Positions 1-8,221 of a stretch of DNA of 36,894 bases are shown here, piece after piece. The stretch is from Nostoc linckia FACHB-104 (GTDB lineage: Bacteria > Cyanobacteriota > Cyanobacteriia > Cyanobacteriales > Nostocaceae), in assembly GCF_014696615.1 (NCBI RefSeq), contig NZ_JACJQJ010000081.1, positions 1-36,894 on the forward strand, in the 5' to 3' direction. The notes beneath the pieces are model-generated. The model saw nothing but the letters and a program-made list of their open reading frames with translations, was not told the DNA's origin and did not search any database. The number at the start of each line of letters is the position of its first letter. Position 1 is the first letter of the stretch. The translations under genes and the position numbers were made by a program.

Positions 1-196
1 TTATTCGTTGGTTGGATGAGATAATCGCTTATTTCGACAATGGGACAACCAGTGGTGCTGTTGAAGGCGTTAATAATAAACTCAAGCTCATTAAACGCTC
101 TGGTTACGGTTTTAGAAACTTTGAAAATTTCCGAATTAGGTGCTTATTAAGTTGGCATTTTAGCTGTTAGTTTAGCATAACAAGTCCTGAAGAACC
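1..196 (+). mobile_element. Right end of an ISL3-family-like insertion sequence
   Basis: The window opens inside a transposase reading frame. Its stop at 170 is followed by a short non-coding tail ending in GCATAACAAGTCCTGAAGAACC-like sequence at 175-196 (22 bp). Read on the other strand this begins GGTTCTTC, like the GGYTCTT starts of ISL3 terminal inverted repeats. The left end lies outside the window, so neither the inverted repeat nor the 8-bp target duplication typical of ISL3 can be confirmed. The element boundary at 196 is an inference. Confidence 0.55.
3..170 (+). CDS. ISL3-type transposase, C-terminal end (5' cut by window edge)
   Basis: An open frame of 55 codons runs in from the left edge and stops at TAG 168-170. 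It contains the sequence TSGAVEGVNNKLKLIKRSGY followed by an aromatic/arginine-rich tail. In ISL3-family (and related IS204/IS1001/IS1096/IS1165) DDE transposases the segment S-x-x-V-E-G-x-N-N-x-x-K marks the last catalytic region near the C terminus, where the Glu of the DDE triad lies, here in AVEGVNN. Only this last part is present, so whether the whole transposase is intact cannot be judged. It points rightward and is not linked to the kinase gene at 286. Confidence 0.75.
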   Translation: MRWLDEIIAYFDNGTTSGAVEGVNNKLKLIKRSGYGFRNFENFRIRCLLSWHFSC

Positions 197-285
197 ATAA
201 TATTTATTCAAGAGGACTTTAAATATAATTCATATAAATATAAATAAAATTACAAAAATTCAATTTACCTATACCTGGTCGCTAC

Positions 286-1431
286 ATGAACTCGCAAAAT
301 TCTCGCTCTGACAAAATTTTGGTTGTAGATGATTCTCCAGATAATGTCTTTTTAATCAAAACTATTTTGGAGGAAGAAGGCTACATAGTTAGCACGGCAG
401 AAAATGGTGCTTCGGCATTAGCGCAACTAGAAGCATCTCCTTGTGACTTGGTATTGTTGGATTTAATGATGCCAGGAATGGATGGTTATGAAGTTACTCG
501 GCGGATTCGTGGTAATGCTGCTATGCAGCAATATATCCCCATACTGCTGATTACTGCTCACGATGCGCCCAATGTCGCTAAAGGGTTAGATTTAGGTGCT
601 GATGACTTTATCCGTAAGCCTGTAACAGTGGATGAATTGCTAGCGCGGGTGCGATCGCTCTTACGCCTAAAACACAGTATCGATGAACGCGATGAAATAG
701 CACGCCAGCGGGAAGATTTTGTCTCCCGCCTCACCCACGATTTACGCACCCCCCTAGTAGCCGCCGATCGTGTACTCATGCTGTTTCAGGAAGGTGCTTT
801 GGGAGCCTTATCTCCCCAAATGCATGAAGTAATCACCATCATGGCGCGTAGCAACACCAACCTGCTTTCGATGGTCAATACTCTATTGGAAGTGTACCGC
901 TTTGAAGCTGGTCGCAAAACCTTGGCGTTTCAACCAGTGAATCTCCGCCAGTTATTAGAGGAAGTGGTGGGAGAATTAGCACCCTTGGCTCAAGCCAAAA
1001 CTCTAGCCCTAAATTTGGCTGTTGCTGAAGAGTTAACTACTAACATAATCATGGGCGATCGCTTGGAATTGCATCGTCTATTTACTAATCTCATAGGTAA
1101 TGCTATTAAATTTACCGCTTCTGGTTCAGTAAATATTCGTCTTAGCTCAACGACTGAAACCAGTCAAAACTTTGATGTCGATGCTGCTGAAAATTCAACA
1201 ATTAGTGGCTACCTAATTGTTGAGGTAGAAGACACAGGCCCCGGTATTTCTGCTGAAGACCAAGCCAGTTTATTTGAACGATTTCGCCAAGGAAGTCACA
1301 AGACTTCTGGTAGTGGATTAGGGCTATACCTTTCGCGGCGAATTGTTGAGGCTCATCAAGGTAATATTTTAGTGAAATCTGAATTAGGTAATGGTAGTTT
1401 ATTCATGGTCACGCTACCTATAAAAACGTGA
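286..1431 (+). CDS. Receiver-histidine kinase hybrid (two-component system)
   Basis: The protein has 381 residues in two parts. Residues 9-125 form a CheY-like receiver: acidic pair D15/D16, phosphoacceptor D59 in LLDLMMPGMDG, conserved T90 and K111 in the IRKP motif. After a short linker come the HisKA dimerisation helix with the phosphorylated H151 in the H-box SRLTHDLRTPL, an N-box (LFTNLIGNAIKFT), a G1 box (VEDTGPGIS), an F-box (ERFRQG) and a G2 box (GSGLGLYLSRRIV). All catalytic motifs look intact, so it should autophosphorylate; the N-terminal receiver suggests that it is controlled by another kinase. There is no membrane segment, so it is cytosolic. It appears to be a single-gene unit, with no partner response regulator adjacent. 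The input signal is unknown. No strong ribosome-binding site precedes the ATG, but the receiver begins only nine residues in, which supports this start. Confidence 0.93.
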   Translation: MNSQNSRSDKILVVDDSPDNVFLIKTILEEEGYIVSTAENGASALAQLEASPCDLVLLDLMMPGMDGYEVTRRIRGNAAMQQYIPILLITAHDAPNVAKGLDLGADDFIRKPVTVDELLARVRSLLRLKHSIDERDEIARQREDFVSRLTHDLRTPLVAADRVLMLFQEGALGALSPQMHEVITIMARSNTNLLSMVNTLLEVYRFEAGRKTLAFQPVNLRQLLEEVVGELAPLAQAKTLALNLAVAEELTTNIIMGDRLELHRLFTNLIGNAIKFTASGSVNIRLSSTTETSQNFDVDAAENSTISGYLIVEVEDTGPGISAEDQASLFERFRQGSHKTSGSGLGLYLSRRIVEAHQGNILVKSELGNGSLFMVTLPIKT

Positions 1432-1503
1432 GTTAAGGTCAAGAGTCAAGAAGCGGAGAGCCGCGATTAATCGCGTCTGTACAAAAGTCAAAATTTTAAA
1501 AAT

Positions 1504-2889
1504 ATGATTGGTGAATTATCAATAACTGCGGCTGATATTATTCGTAAACAGCGAGAGTTTTTTCAAACTGGTAAAACTAAAGATGTTGCTTTTCGGATTG
1601 CACAACTCACAATTCTCAAGCAAGCAATTTTGGAGAATGAACAAGCAATTGTGCAGGCATTAAAAGCTGATTTACATAAACCAGAATTTGAAACTCACGC
1701 TACAGAAATTTTAGTCATTAAAGAAATTGATTACGCAATTAAAAATATTAAAAATTGGGTAAAGTCGCAAAAAGCTGCAGTTCCTATTGGATTTTTTCAA
1801 TACTCAGCCAAGATTTATCCAGAGCCGTTAGGAGTAGTTCTAATTATCGGCACTTGGAATTATCCATTTAACTTAATTACCTCACCCTTAGTAGGTGCGA
1901 TCGCATCTGGTAATTGTACAATTCTCAAACCTTCAGAACTAGCACCTCATACCTCTAGCCTACTGGCTGAAATGATTGCTAAATACTTTGATCCAGCATA
2001 TATTGCCCTGATAGAAGGAGGTGTAGAAACTAGCCAAAATCTGCTAGCAGAAAAATTTGACCACATATTTTTTACTGGTGGTACAAGTGTAGGCAAAATA
2101 GTCATGGAAGCCGCGGCAAAACACCTCACACCAGTTACTTTAGAATTAGGCGGGAAAAGTCCTTGTATTGTAGATACTGAAATTAATTTAGAACAAACGG
2201 CAAGGCGAATTACTTGGGGAAAATTCATTAATGCTGGACAAACTTGTATCGCCCCTGACTATATTTTAGTTGATAAAAAAATTAAAAATAATTTATTAGA
2301 TGCTATCAAAAAATGTATCAAAGAATTTTATGGAGATAACCCTGCTAAGAGTCCAGATTTTGCCAGAATTATCTCTCAAAAACACTTTGATAGATTAGCA
2401 AAACTCCTCAAAAATGGTGAAGTAATTATTGGTGGAGAAATCAATTCAGAAGAACTTTATATTGCTCCCACACTGCTTGATAAAGTCTCTTTAGAAGATG
2501 CAGCCATGCAAGAAGAAATTTTTGGGCCGATTTTGCCCATCATTGAATATAGTGACATTAACGACGCGATCGCCTTAATTAACTCTCGACCAAAACCCCT
2601 AGCTTTGTACTTATTTACCCAAAATAAAAGCCTGCAAAAACAAGTTTTGCAGGAAACTTCATCCGGTGGAGTTTGTCTCAACGATACAGTACTGCAATTT
2701 GGTGTTTCATCTTTACCATTTGGTGGTGTTGGTGATAGTGGTATTGGTAGCTATCACGGTAAAGCCAGTTTTGACAGCTTTTCCCACCGTAAAAGCGTCT
2801 TGCAAAACTCCTTTTTATTAGATATAAATTGGCGTTACGCTCCCTATAAAGGAAAACTAGCTTTCCTCAAACGAATTCTTGGTTACTAA
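1504..2889 (+). CDS. Aldehyde dehydrogenase, class 3-like
   Basis: At 461 residues it has the length of class 3 (ALDH3-type) NAD(P)-dependent aldehyde dehydrogenases, shorter than the ~500 residues of class 1/2. It oxidises aldehydes to carboxylic acids; in cyanobacteria members of this group are linked to apocarotenal or fatty-aldehyde oxidation, but the substrate cannot be read here. Visible motifs are GTWNYPFNL (cofactor-site Asn), the FTGGTSVGK turn, general base E214 in LELGGKSPC, and catalytic C248 in NAGQTC. The 34-residue E-to-C spacing is that of ALDH3. The C terminus is hydrophobic/basic (INWRYAPYKGKLAFLKRILGY region) and may touch the membrane. It follows the kinase gene by 72 bp on the same strand; cotranscription is possible but not shown. 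A heptanucleotide repeat array begins about 50 bp after its stop. Confidence 0.94.
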   Translation: MIGELSITAADIIRKQREFFQTGKTKDVAFRIAQLTILKQAILENEQAIVQALKADLHKPEFETHATEILVIKEIDYAIKNIKNWVKSQKAAVPIGFFQYSAKIYPEPLGVVLIIGTWNYPFNLITSPLVGAIASGNCTILKPSELAPHTSSLLAEMIAKYFDPAYIALIEGGVETSQNLLAEKFDHIFFTGGTSVGKIVMEAAAKHLTPVTLELGGKSPCIVDTEINLEQTARRITWGKFINAGQTCIAPDYILVDKKIKNNLLDAIKKCIKEFYGDNPAKSPDFARIISQKHFDRLAKLLKNGEVIIGGEINSEELYIAPTLLDKVSLEDAAMQEEIFGPILPIIEYSDINDAIALINSRPKPLALYLFTQNKSLQKQVLQETSSGGVCLNDTVLQFGVSSLPFGGVGDSGIGSYHGKASFDSFSHRKSVLQNSFLLDINWRYAPYKGKLAFLKRILGY

Positions 2890-2941
2890 ATAATTCACAA
2901 TCTTCCAATTTCTAGAATGCGTCATTCGCAAACTCATACTT

Positions 2942-2976
2942 AATGACGAATGACGAATGACGAATGACAAATGACA
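2942..2976. repeat. Short tandem heptanucleotide repeat (5 x AATGACR)
   Basis: Five consecutive 7-bp units, three AATGACG then two AATGACA, fill the space between two converging stop codons. Arrays like this (STRR) are scattered through Nostocales genomes. The array ends two bases before the stop of the molybdoenzyme gene. Its strand-asymmetric composition offers no hairpin by itself. Confidence 0.85.
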
Positions 2977-2978
2977 AA

Positions 2979-3572
2979 TTAGTAACTATAACGCTCTTCC
3001 GCCCAAGGTTCACCACGTTGGTGGTAACCATTACGCTCCCAAAAACCAAGTTCTTCACGACTGAGAAACTCTAAACCATTAATCCATTTAGCACTTTTCC
3101 AAGCATAAAGATGGGGAACAACTAACCGCATCGGCCCACCATGTTCTGCTGGTAAAGGTTCACCAAACAAATTAAAAGCAAAGAAATTTTCTTCACGCAG
3201 AAAATCTGCCATTGAGATATTTGTAGTGTAGCCACCATAGCAATGTTCCATCACATGAACTGCTTGGGGATCTACTTCTATCAAACTCATAAAGTCTGTA
3301 ACTTTAATCCCAGTCCACTTAACATCGAGTTTAGACCAGCGGGTTACACAGTGAAAATCTGCTGTGAATTCAGATTGAGGTAAAGCCATAAAATCTGCCC
3401 ATGTAAAAGTGGCAGGTTTTGACAAACCCCAAACTTTAAATTCCCATTCTTCCGTATTTATTTGCGGTGTTGCACCATAAGTTAAAACTGGGAACCCCTT
3501 AGCTAGATATTGCCCAGGAGGTACCCGTTCGTTCTCTTGTTGCTCTGGTTTCTGAAAAAATTTTCCTAACAT
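2979..3572 (-). CDS. Sulfite oxidase-like molybdopterin oxidoreductase (cytosolic)
   Basis: A 197-residue protein of the sulfite oxidase/MsrP (YedY) molybdenum-cofactor fold. It contains the catalytic core segment DFHCVTRWSKLDVKWTGI, in which C75 is the expected cysteine ligand of molybdenum, and the later EHGGPMRLVVPHLYAWKSAKW segment that lines the pterin pocket. MsrP carries a Tat signal and works with a heme membrane subunit MsrQ. Here there is no signal peptide and no MsrQ-like neighbour, and the protein is only the ~200-residue core, so it probably acts in the cytosol with an unknown electron partner. Substrate (sulfite, methionine sulfoxide or other) is undetermined. Start: the ATG at 3572 is the only good choice before the conserved core. 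Confidence 0.88.
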   Translation of the reverse strand: MLGKFFQKPEQQENERVPPGQYLAKGFPVLTYGATPQINTEEWEFKVWGLSKPATFTWADFMALPQSEFTADFHCVTRWSKLDVKWTGIKVTDFMSLIEVDPQAVHVMEHCYGGYTTNISMADFLREENFFAFNLFGEPLPAEHGGPMRLVVPHLYAWKSAKWINGLEFLSREELGFWERNGYHQRGEPWAEERYSY

Positions 3573-3603
3573 ACTCGTAGAAAAATGAATTTTTCAAGAT
3601 AAT

Positions 3604-3738
3604 TTAGTACTCTTGAGATGATTGTCTAAGGATTTGAGCATCTGCGCTACCCTCAAAAGGAGGCAAAATACTAATCGCGCTGAATACTAAAAATCCAGAA
3701 ACTACAGATAACTTACTTTTTATAAATTCTTTAAGCAT
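3604..3738 (-). CDS. Possible 44-residue peptide with signal-like N terminus
   Basis: An ATG-initiated frame of 44 codons lies upstream of the molybdoenzyme gene on the same strand, ending 31 bp before that gene's ATG. The translation starts MLKEFIKSKLSVVSGF, then a hydrophobic run (LVFSAISIL), then PPFEGSADAQILRQSSQEY. Charged start, hydrophobic core and small residues before ADAQ resemble a secretory signal peptide with a very short mature part. I do not recognise a family. No clear ribosome-binding site is visible, so it could be a chance frame; the signal-like design and the gap it fills argue mildly for a real gene. Confidence 0.35.
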   Translation of the reverse strand: MLKEFIKSKLSVVSGFLVFSAISILPPFEGSADAQILRQSSQEY

Positions 3739-3797
3739 CAGTCATAGGCAATAGTTAATTGAGCTTATCCAATTAACTATAACTATGCATAATGCCG

Positions 3798-3843
3798 AAA
3801 AGCAGCGAAAAAGCGCTCATTTAATAGCGCTGTTCGTGCTTTT
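3798..3843 (-). terminator. Terminator-like inverted repeat after rpmF
   Basis: AAAAGCA at 3798-3804 pairs with TGCTTTT at 3837-3843. The arms continue inward, imperfectly, to AGCGCT copies at 3812-3817 and 3826-3831. Read on the minus strand the hairpin ends in GCTTTT about 14 bp after the rpmF stop, as expected for a factor-independent terminator with flanking A/T arms. Confidence 0.6.
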
Positions 3844-3857
3844 CTTAACTAGGGAAT

Positions 3858-4034
3858 TTATTCTTCTTCTGCTTCCTCTTCTTCAGCACTTGGATAAACA
3901 AATGTAGAGCGTCCAGTCAAAATAGACTTGCCCATTGAAAGAGCTTTTTGAGCTTCAACAGCAGCTTTATGTCTCCAGGTAGCGCGGCGTTTATCTCTCT
4001 TGGATTTAGATGTTTTCTTCTTAGGAACAGCCAT
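3858..4034 (-). CDS. rpmF: 50S ribosomal protein bL32
   Basis: The translation [20 protein letters not shown] is the typical N terminus of bL32, which sits in the large ribosomal subunit. The gene is 58 codons from the ATG at 4034. An in-frame ATG nine codons further upstream is open but adds residues (MSRIAISAI) not found in this family, so I place the start at 4034. The C terminus is an acidic EEEEAEEE tail, as in cyanobacterial and chloroplast L32. The zinc-binding cysteine pairs present in some bL32 proteins are absent, so this is the cysteine-free type. It stands alone and is followed by its own terminator-like hairpin. Confidence 0.96.
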   Translation of the reverse strand: MAVPKKKTSKSKRDKRRATWRHKAAVEAQKALSMGKSILTGRSTFVYPSAEEEEAEEE

Positions 4035-4112
4035 GATAGCGGATATCGCAATTCTTGACAACCTTTTTATTCTAAGCCATCCACTGACACTGGCAACAAG
4101 AGGTTGTTAAAG

Positions 4113-4243
4113 AATTGGGCATTGGGCATTGGGCATGGGTAATGGGTAATAGGTAATTGGGGTTTGGTGTTGGGTGTTGGGTGTTGGTAATTTTCCCTCA
4201 TCTCCCTTATCTCCCTAGTCCCCAGTCCCTAGTCCCCAGTCCC
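4113..4243. repeat. Degenerate GGGCATTGGGCAT / CCCCAGTCCC repeat patch
   Basis: A strongly strand-asymmetric stretch: G-rich GGGCATT, GGGTAAT and GGTGTTG units to about 4190, then C-rich CTCCCTA and CCCCAGTCCCTAGT units up to the stop of the next gene. Near-identical patches recur at 16029-16120, 8120-8180 and 32401-32525. They are the dispersed intergenic repeats usual in Nostocales. The G-rich and C-rich halves could pair loosely into a hairpin between the convergent-facing regions. Confidence 0.75.
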
Positions 4244-4798
4244 TTAATTACTAGCAGGCGGAGTTGTGGGATTTTCTGTGGTAGGTGGAGTAGCGAGATT
4301 TTGCAGAGGAGGTGGGGCTGCAAGATTTTGCAGAGTAGGTACAGTTGTGAGATTTTGTTCAAAAAACAATAGCGATCGCGCAGTTTTAAAATAAGTTGCC
4401 CAACGTTGGGTATCGGGACGATTACGCCATTGGGGACGACTCACATCTAAAGCTAAAACTGGGGCGATCGCTCCTTGGCTTTGTACGGATACAATTACTG
4501 AAACATCTGTAACTAGAATATCTTGATCGAAGCTTCTCTGGGCTGCTGCTCTCGCTGCCGCTTCTGCCCTTCTCAGTACAGTTTCGTAGGTTTCTTCCGG
4601 TAGCCGATCAATCGCTAGATCAACTCTAGCGGTGTAAGCTCTAACAATCTGGGGGGCGATCGCCTCACAGACAAACCACACAGGAACAGCAGTTAAGAGC
4701 AAAAATATTAACGGAACTATCCGGATTTTTGTGCCAATTTGGCTAATAACTGAAAAGGAAATGATCGATGATGGTTGATGAGCAACACTTCTACTCAT
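4244..4798 (-). CDS. Membrane-anchored hypothetical protein with Pro-rich tail
   Basis: A 184-residue protein I cannot assign to a named family. Residues about 27-45 (RIVPLIFLLLTAVPVWFVC) form one membrane segment after a polar N terminus. Then comes a helical, Arg/Ala-rich stretch (YETVLRRAEAAARAAAQRSF) and a beta-like segment (ILVTDVSVIVSVQSQGAIAPVLALDVSRPQW) that may be a small extracytoplasmic domain. The last 35 residues are a low-complexity tail of LQNLA-T/A-PP units repeated two to three times, mirrored in the DNA as near-repeats at 4290-4355. Single N-terminal anchor and soluble C-terminal part suggest a thylakoid- or plasma-membrane protein facing the periplasm/lumen. It is divergent from the caspase-like gene, with 193 bp between the two starts. 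Confidence 0.7.
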   Translation of the reverse strand: MSRSVAHQPSSIISFSVISQIGTKIRIVPLIFLLLTAVPVWFVCEAIAPQIVRAYTARVDLAIDRLPEETYETVLRRAEAAARAAAQRSFDQDILVTDVSVIVSVQSQGAIAPVLALDVSRPQWRNRPDTQRWATYFKTARSLLFFEQNLTTVPTLQNLAAPPPLQNLATPPTTENPTTPPASN

Positions 4799-4991
4799 GA
4801 CCTGGTAACTCCTTACTGCATTATTTGTAATTTAAATTCAGTGAAAGTATTTTCCGCGTAAATTATGTAATAAAAATTACATACAATCTTTGGTTCGAGA
4901 GAAATCTCCTAAACTATAAGACATAGGTTAACTTTGTTTTTTAGGCAAAGCCAACCGCAATTTTAAGCAAACAACTATCACTAAAGAGGGG

Positions 4992-6983
4992 ATGTCAAAT
5001 TACTGGGCGATCGTTATTGGAATTAATCAATATCATCTATTTCAACCTTTAGATTGTGCCAAAGCAGATGCTGAGGCACTCAAGGATTTATTGGTGACAC
5101 AGGCAGGTTTCATGCCGCAAAACTGCCTGCTGATGACAGACACTTCACCGCCGCTGAATAAAGATAAATCTACCTATCCAACTAGGGAAAATATCCTACT
5201 TTTATTGGAGGATTTAGCAGCATCATCTTGGCAACCGCAAGACCATGTGTGGTTATTCTTTAGCGGTTACGGCATCAACTACAAAGGTCAAGATTACTTA
5301 ATGCCAGTGGAAGGGAATCCTGATCTCGTGCAGGAGACTGGCATAGAATTGCGATCGCTGATGCAAAGTCTGCAACTTACTAATCTAAATGTATTGCTAC
5401 TACTGGATATCAACCGTGCTTTTGGTACTCAAGCCGATGCTCCCGTAGGGCAAGAAACCATAGAACTAGCTCAAGAACTACAACTGGCAACAATTCTGTC
5501 TTGCCAACCAGAGCAATTTTCCCATGAAAGCACTGAACTAGGTCACGGATTTTTTACTGCAGCTTTGTTAGAAGCTTTGCGTTCTGGTCGTGGTAGTAAC
5601 TTGATGGATTTAGAACGCTACTTAAGCCTTCTCACGCCACAATTATGTCAACATTATTGGCGACCTACGCAAAACCCAATCGCTGTAGTTCCATCTCAGC
5701 AGCAGGTTATTTTACCACTACCGCAACGTCCGACTATACCAACTAAAACCGAAGTTAACTCCGTGATTTTTCCCGAAGAATCCTTCGTTGTCGCACGTGC
5801 AGCACCTTCTCTGGAAGCCAACTCTCCCACAACTTCAGAAAAGTTAGAAAAAACGGGCATACACAGACCAAGCCAAGGGGTAGAAACCACTGTCAGTCCA
5901 AGATCCAAGCCAGGAAAATCTACTCAATTGACTGTAGGGAATGAGAACTTTCCCGCTCAAGCAGTCTCAGGTTCAGCTAGTAAATTCACTTCTCAAGCAC
6001 TTCTTCACCCAGAGGAGAAGTTTAAACAACTACCACCATCTTCCCCAGAAGAAAGTGGTAGGGAAAGGTTTATTCCTGATGCTTCCCCAGGTTACATTTC
6101 TCAAGCGCCTGTAACTCAGCCAAATACACCATTTTGGAAACAGTTGTTGTGGTGGCTGGGCGGTGGTTTGTTAATAGTTGGTTTAGTTGCAGTCGTTTTT
6201 CTCCGCAATCAATCAAAATTTGGCATTACCGAAGTATTTAGGACATCAACTAATACAGCTACTAATCAGCCACAAGACCTCAATACTTTACCAAGTAATC
6301 GTCCTATCTCAACGGCCGCTTCTCCAACTCCCGAAGCAAAACCATCAAACCCGCCACCAGTAGTTAATTCTGAGTCACAAACACGGAGTCAAGCAGTCTT
6401 AGATCTGGCGAAAATGTCTCTGCGAGAAACTCAGGCTAGCGATTTAAGCTTGGCGATCGCCACGGCGCGCAAAATTCAACCAGGTGAACCGCTTTACGAA
6501 CAAGCTCAGGAAGATATTAAAATCTGGAGTCGCATGATTTTAGATTTGGCAGAAGGTCGCGCTCAACAAAAACAGTATGCCAGTGCTGTAGCTGCTGCAC
6601 AATTAATTACTAAAGACGAATCTCTGTATCCTAAAGCACAAGGACTGATTAACCAATGGCGACTAGAAGCCAAGCAGTATGTCAGTAACAAAACTCTTTT
6701 AGATGCCGCTAATGCGTTAATTAAGCCAGGACAAGCATCTACATATAATCGAGCAATCGAAGTTGCGAAAAAAGTCCCACCAGGACAGCCAGGCTTCGAT
6801 GTCGCTCAAAAATCAATTAATAAATGGAGCGAAAAGATTTTGGACGTAGCGAAAAATCGTGCAGTCCAAGGTGAACTCAATGCAGCAATTGAAACCGCAG
6901 CCTTAGTACCAGAAATGACATCTGCCTATGAAGATGCTCAAGAAGCCATCCAAAAATGGCAAGTTAGGCGGATAAAAAATTAG
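4992..6983 (+). CDS. Caspase-like (C14) protein with Y/N in place of the catalytic His/Cys
   Basis: A 663-residue membrane-anchored orthocaspase relative. Residues 1-235 show the caspase p20 fold: NYWAIVIGINQYHLFQPLDCA at the start, the strand WLFFSGYG where the catalytic His is replaced by Y93, and LLLLDINRAFG where the catalytic Cys is replaced by N141. Both members of the protease dyad are therefore missing, so it is probably a non-proteolytic pseudoenzyme or scaffold, like the YN-type caspase homologues reported in cyanobacteria. A Pro/Ser/Thr-rich linker (about 240-375), one membrane segment (about 382-403, LLWWLGGGLLIVGLVAVVFL) and a C-terminal region of repeated about 60-residue helical units (IMSRMILDLAEGRAQQ / EKILDVAKNRAVQG types) follow. 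These helical units recall those of the protein at 34587-35786. GAGGGG lies directly before the ATG, an unusually close ribosome-binding site. Confidence 0.88.
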   Translation: MSNYWAIVIGINQYHLFQPLDCAKADAEALKDLLVTQAGFMPQNCLLMTDTSPPLNKDKSTYPTRENILLLLEDLAASSWQPQDHVWLFFSGYGINYKGQDYLMPVEGNPDLVQETGIELRSLMQSLQLTNLNVLLLLDINRAFGTQADAPVGQETIELAQELQLATILSCQPEQFSHESTELGHGFFTAALLEALRSGRGSNLMDLERYLSLLTPQLCQHYWRPTQNPIAVVPSQQQVILPLPQRPTIPTKTEVNSVIFPEESFVVARAAPSLEANSPTTSEKLEKTGIHRPSQGVETTVSPRSKPGKSTQLTVGNENFPAQAVSGSASKFTSQALLHPEEKFKQLPPSSPEESGRERFIPDASPGYISQAPVTQPNTPFWKQLLWWLGGGLLIVGLVAVVFLRNQSKFGITEVFRTSTNTATNQPQDLNTLPSNRPISTAASPTPEAKPSNPPPVVNSESQTRSQAVLDLAKMSLRETQASDLSLAIATARKIQPGEPLYEQAQEDIKIWSRMILDLAEGRAQQKQYASAVAAAQLITKDESLYPKAQGLINQWRLEAKQYVSNKTLLDAANALIKPGQASTYNRAIEVAKKVPPGQPGFDVAQKSINKWSEKILDVAKNRAVQGELNAAIETAALVPEMTSAYEDAQEAIQKWQVRRIKN

Positions 6984-7353
6984 TCCAGAGTCCAAAGTCA
7001 AAAGTCAAAGAGATTTGGATTAACTCCAATACTACTTGGTTAAGCGTTTTGAACTCAAAATTTGTTGTGGGGAAAAGGTTAAAGGTTAAAGGTTTTTTCT
7101 TTCCCTTTTCCCATTCCCCCTTTTCCCTTAACCTGAAAAAGACGAAAGGGTAAAGGTTGTATCCCCTTACCCTTTGTCCTTAACCAAGCAATAATGGCTC
7201 AAAATTGAGAAATAATCGCTTACGTTTAATGTGAATTCAGTCTTAAAAGCCTTTAATTTCTTCGATAGTCACAAAACCATAACTTTGAGCTAGTCTAGAA
7301 ACCCTTATTAACTAAGCGGCGCATTGTTATTCACATAAAGCGTAACTTGGAAT
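6984..7353. repeat. Gene-free stretch with tandem short repeats
   Basis: No credible gene. It holds AAAGTCA-type copies near 6990-7010, GGTTAAA heptamers at about 7076-7093, and a G/A-rich block followed by a C/T-rich block (7064-7185). The two blocks contain complementary motifs (AAAGGTTAAAGG against CCTTAACC; GGGTAAAGG against CCTTACCCTTTGTCC), so folded-back structures are possible. These could end transcription of the caspase-like gene, but no classic terminator is evident. Confidence 0.6.
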
Positions 7354-7731
7354 TTAACAGTACTGAGACACATCCTCTCCACATTCATCAGCTAGATAGC
7401 ATAGCGCCCGGAAACGTAAGCTTACAACTTCTTCATACAAAGGATTCAGCTTACACATTGGCGGAATGTGAAATAAGGTTTTGCCAAATAACTTGACATC
7501 ACGCTCAAAAGGACATTGAGCAGGAATTATTTGACACAAGCGGTGTGCTAATTTGCGATCGCGGACTTGTATTCTATCTACTGTTTGTTTTAGGGGCTGG
7601 AGAATATCAAATTTAGACTTAGCCGCAGAACCATGTAGCTGAGTTACATCGGTATTATTAGTTTCTGCTGGATTTATTGATACCCAACTTGCGAGAAAAA
7701 TTCTTTTTGTGGTATTATCGAATACCTTCAT
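7354..7731 (-). CDS. Mo-dependent nitrogenase C-terminus family protein (Mo-nitro_C)
   Basis: A 125-residue protein whose second half, from LAHRLCQIIPAQCPFERDVK through KLFGKTLFHIPPMCKLNPLY to RFRALCYLADECGEDVSQYC, matches my memory of the family named Mo-dependent nitrogenase C-terminus. The family is common in diazotrophic cyanobacteria, where several paralogues occur outside nif clusters; its biochemical role is not established. Five cysteines (in RLCQ, AQCP, PMCK, ALCY, DECG) plus a terminal Cys suggest metal or redox chemistry, but this is inference. No nif gene is near. The ATG at 7731 is preceded by GAGGAG (minus-strand reading of CTCCTC at 7739-7744), a good ribosome-binding site. Confidence 0.82.
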   Translation of the reverse strand: MKVFDNTTKRIFLASWVSINPAETNNTDVTQLHGSAAKSKFDILQPLKQTVDRIQVRDRKLAHRLCQIIPAQCPFERDVKLFGKTLFHIPPMCKLNPLYEEVVSLRFRALCYLADECGEDVSQYC

Positions 7732-8221
7732 GGTTTACTCCTCTATTAACTTGAGGGTATTCACCTTAACGATGAACATATACATAGTGGCTACGACCAT
7801 TCCCGGAAAATTCTTATCCTGACTTTGATGCAATCTGATGTTATCCGTAGCCACTTTAGTCAGAACCCATTTATCACTACGTCAAGTTAAGCGCAATTTC
7901 CCTAGAATCGGAAGTGTAATAATCCTATCTTGTTCATAACTTGACACAGTTTAAATTCTAATGAAGACATCTATCTTCAGGTAGGTTTTTGTGTAATCTT
8001 TACAATTATTATTGTAGAATATTTTCGGCCGTATTTTTAGCTAGTCAAAATATTAGCAGATCAATTCTATACATAGAGACTCACTTAGCTGGGATAAAGT
8101 TCCGTTTGAGGTATAGAGTATTGGGCATTAGGAATGGGGAATGGGTAATTTGTTATTTCTCCCTCATCCCCTCCCTGACTGCTGTATTGTTGTATGACAT
8201 GACTGCTCATATGTAAAGCGA
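7732..8221. other. Intergenic region between Mo-nitro_C and permease genes
   Basis: No supported gene; a 75-codon frame over 7989-8216 looks like noise. It contains a 10-bp perfect inverted repeat, AGTGGCTACG at 7786-7795 and CGTAGCCACT at 7846-7855, separated by 50 bp, lying in the upstream region of the Mo-nitro_C gene. A degenerate GGGCATT/GGGTAAT repeat patch sits at 8120-8180. Promoters of both divergent genes must lie here but I cannot place them. Confidence 0.55.

Noticed and set aside
7989-8216. 75-codon plus-strand frame before the permease
   Set aside because: It runs through a dispersed GGGCATT-type repeat patch, has no family resemblance and no ribosome-binding site.
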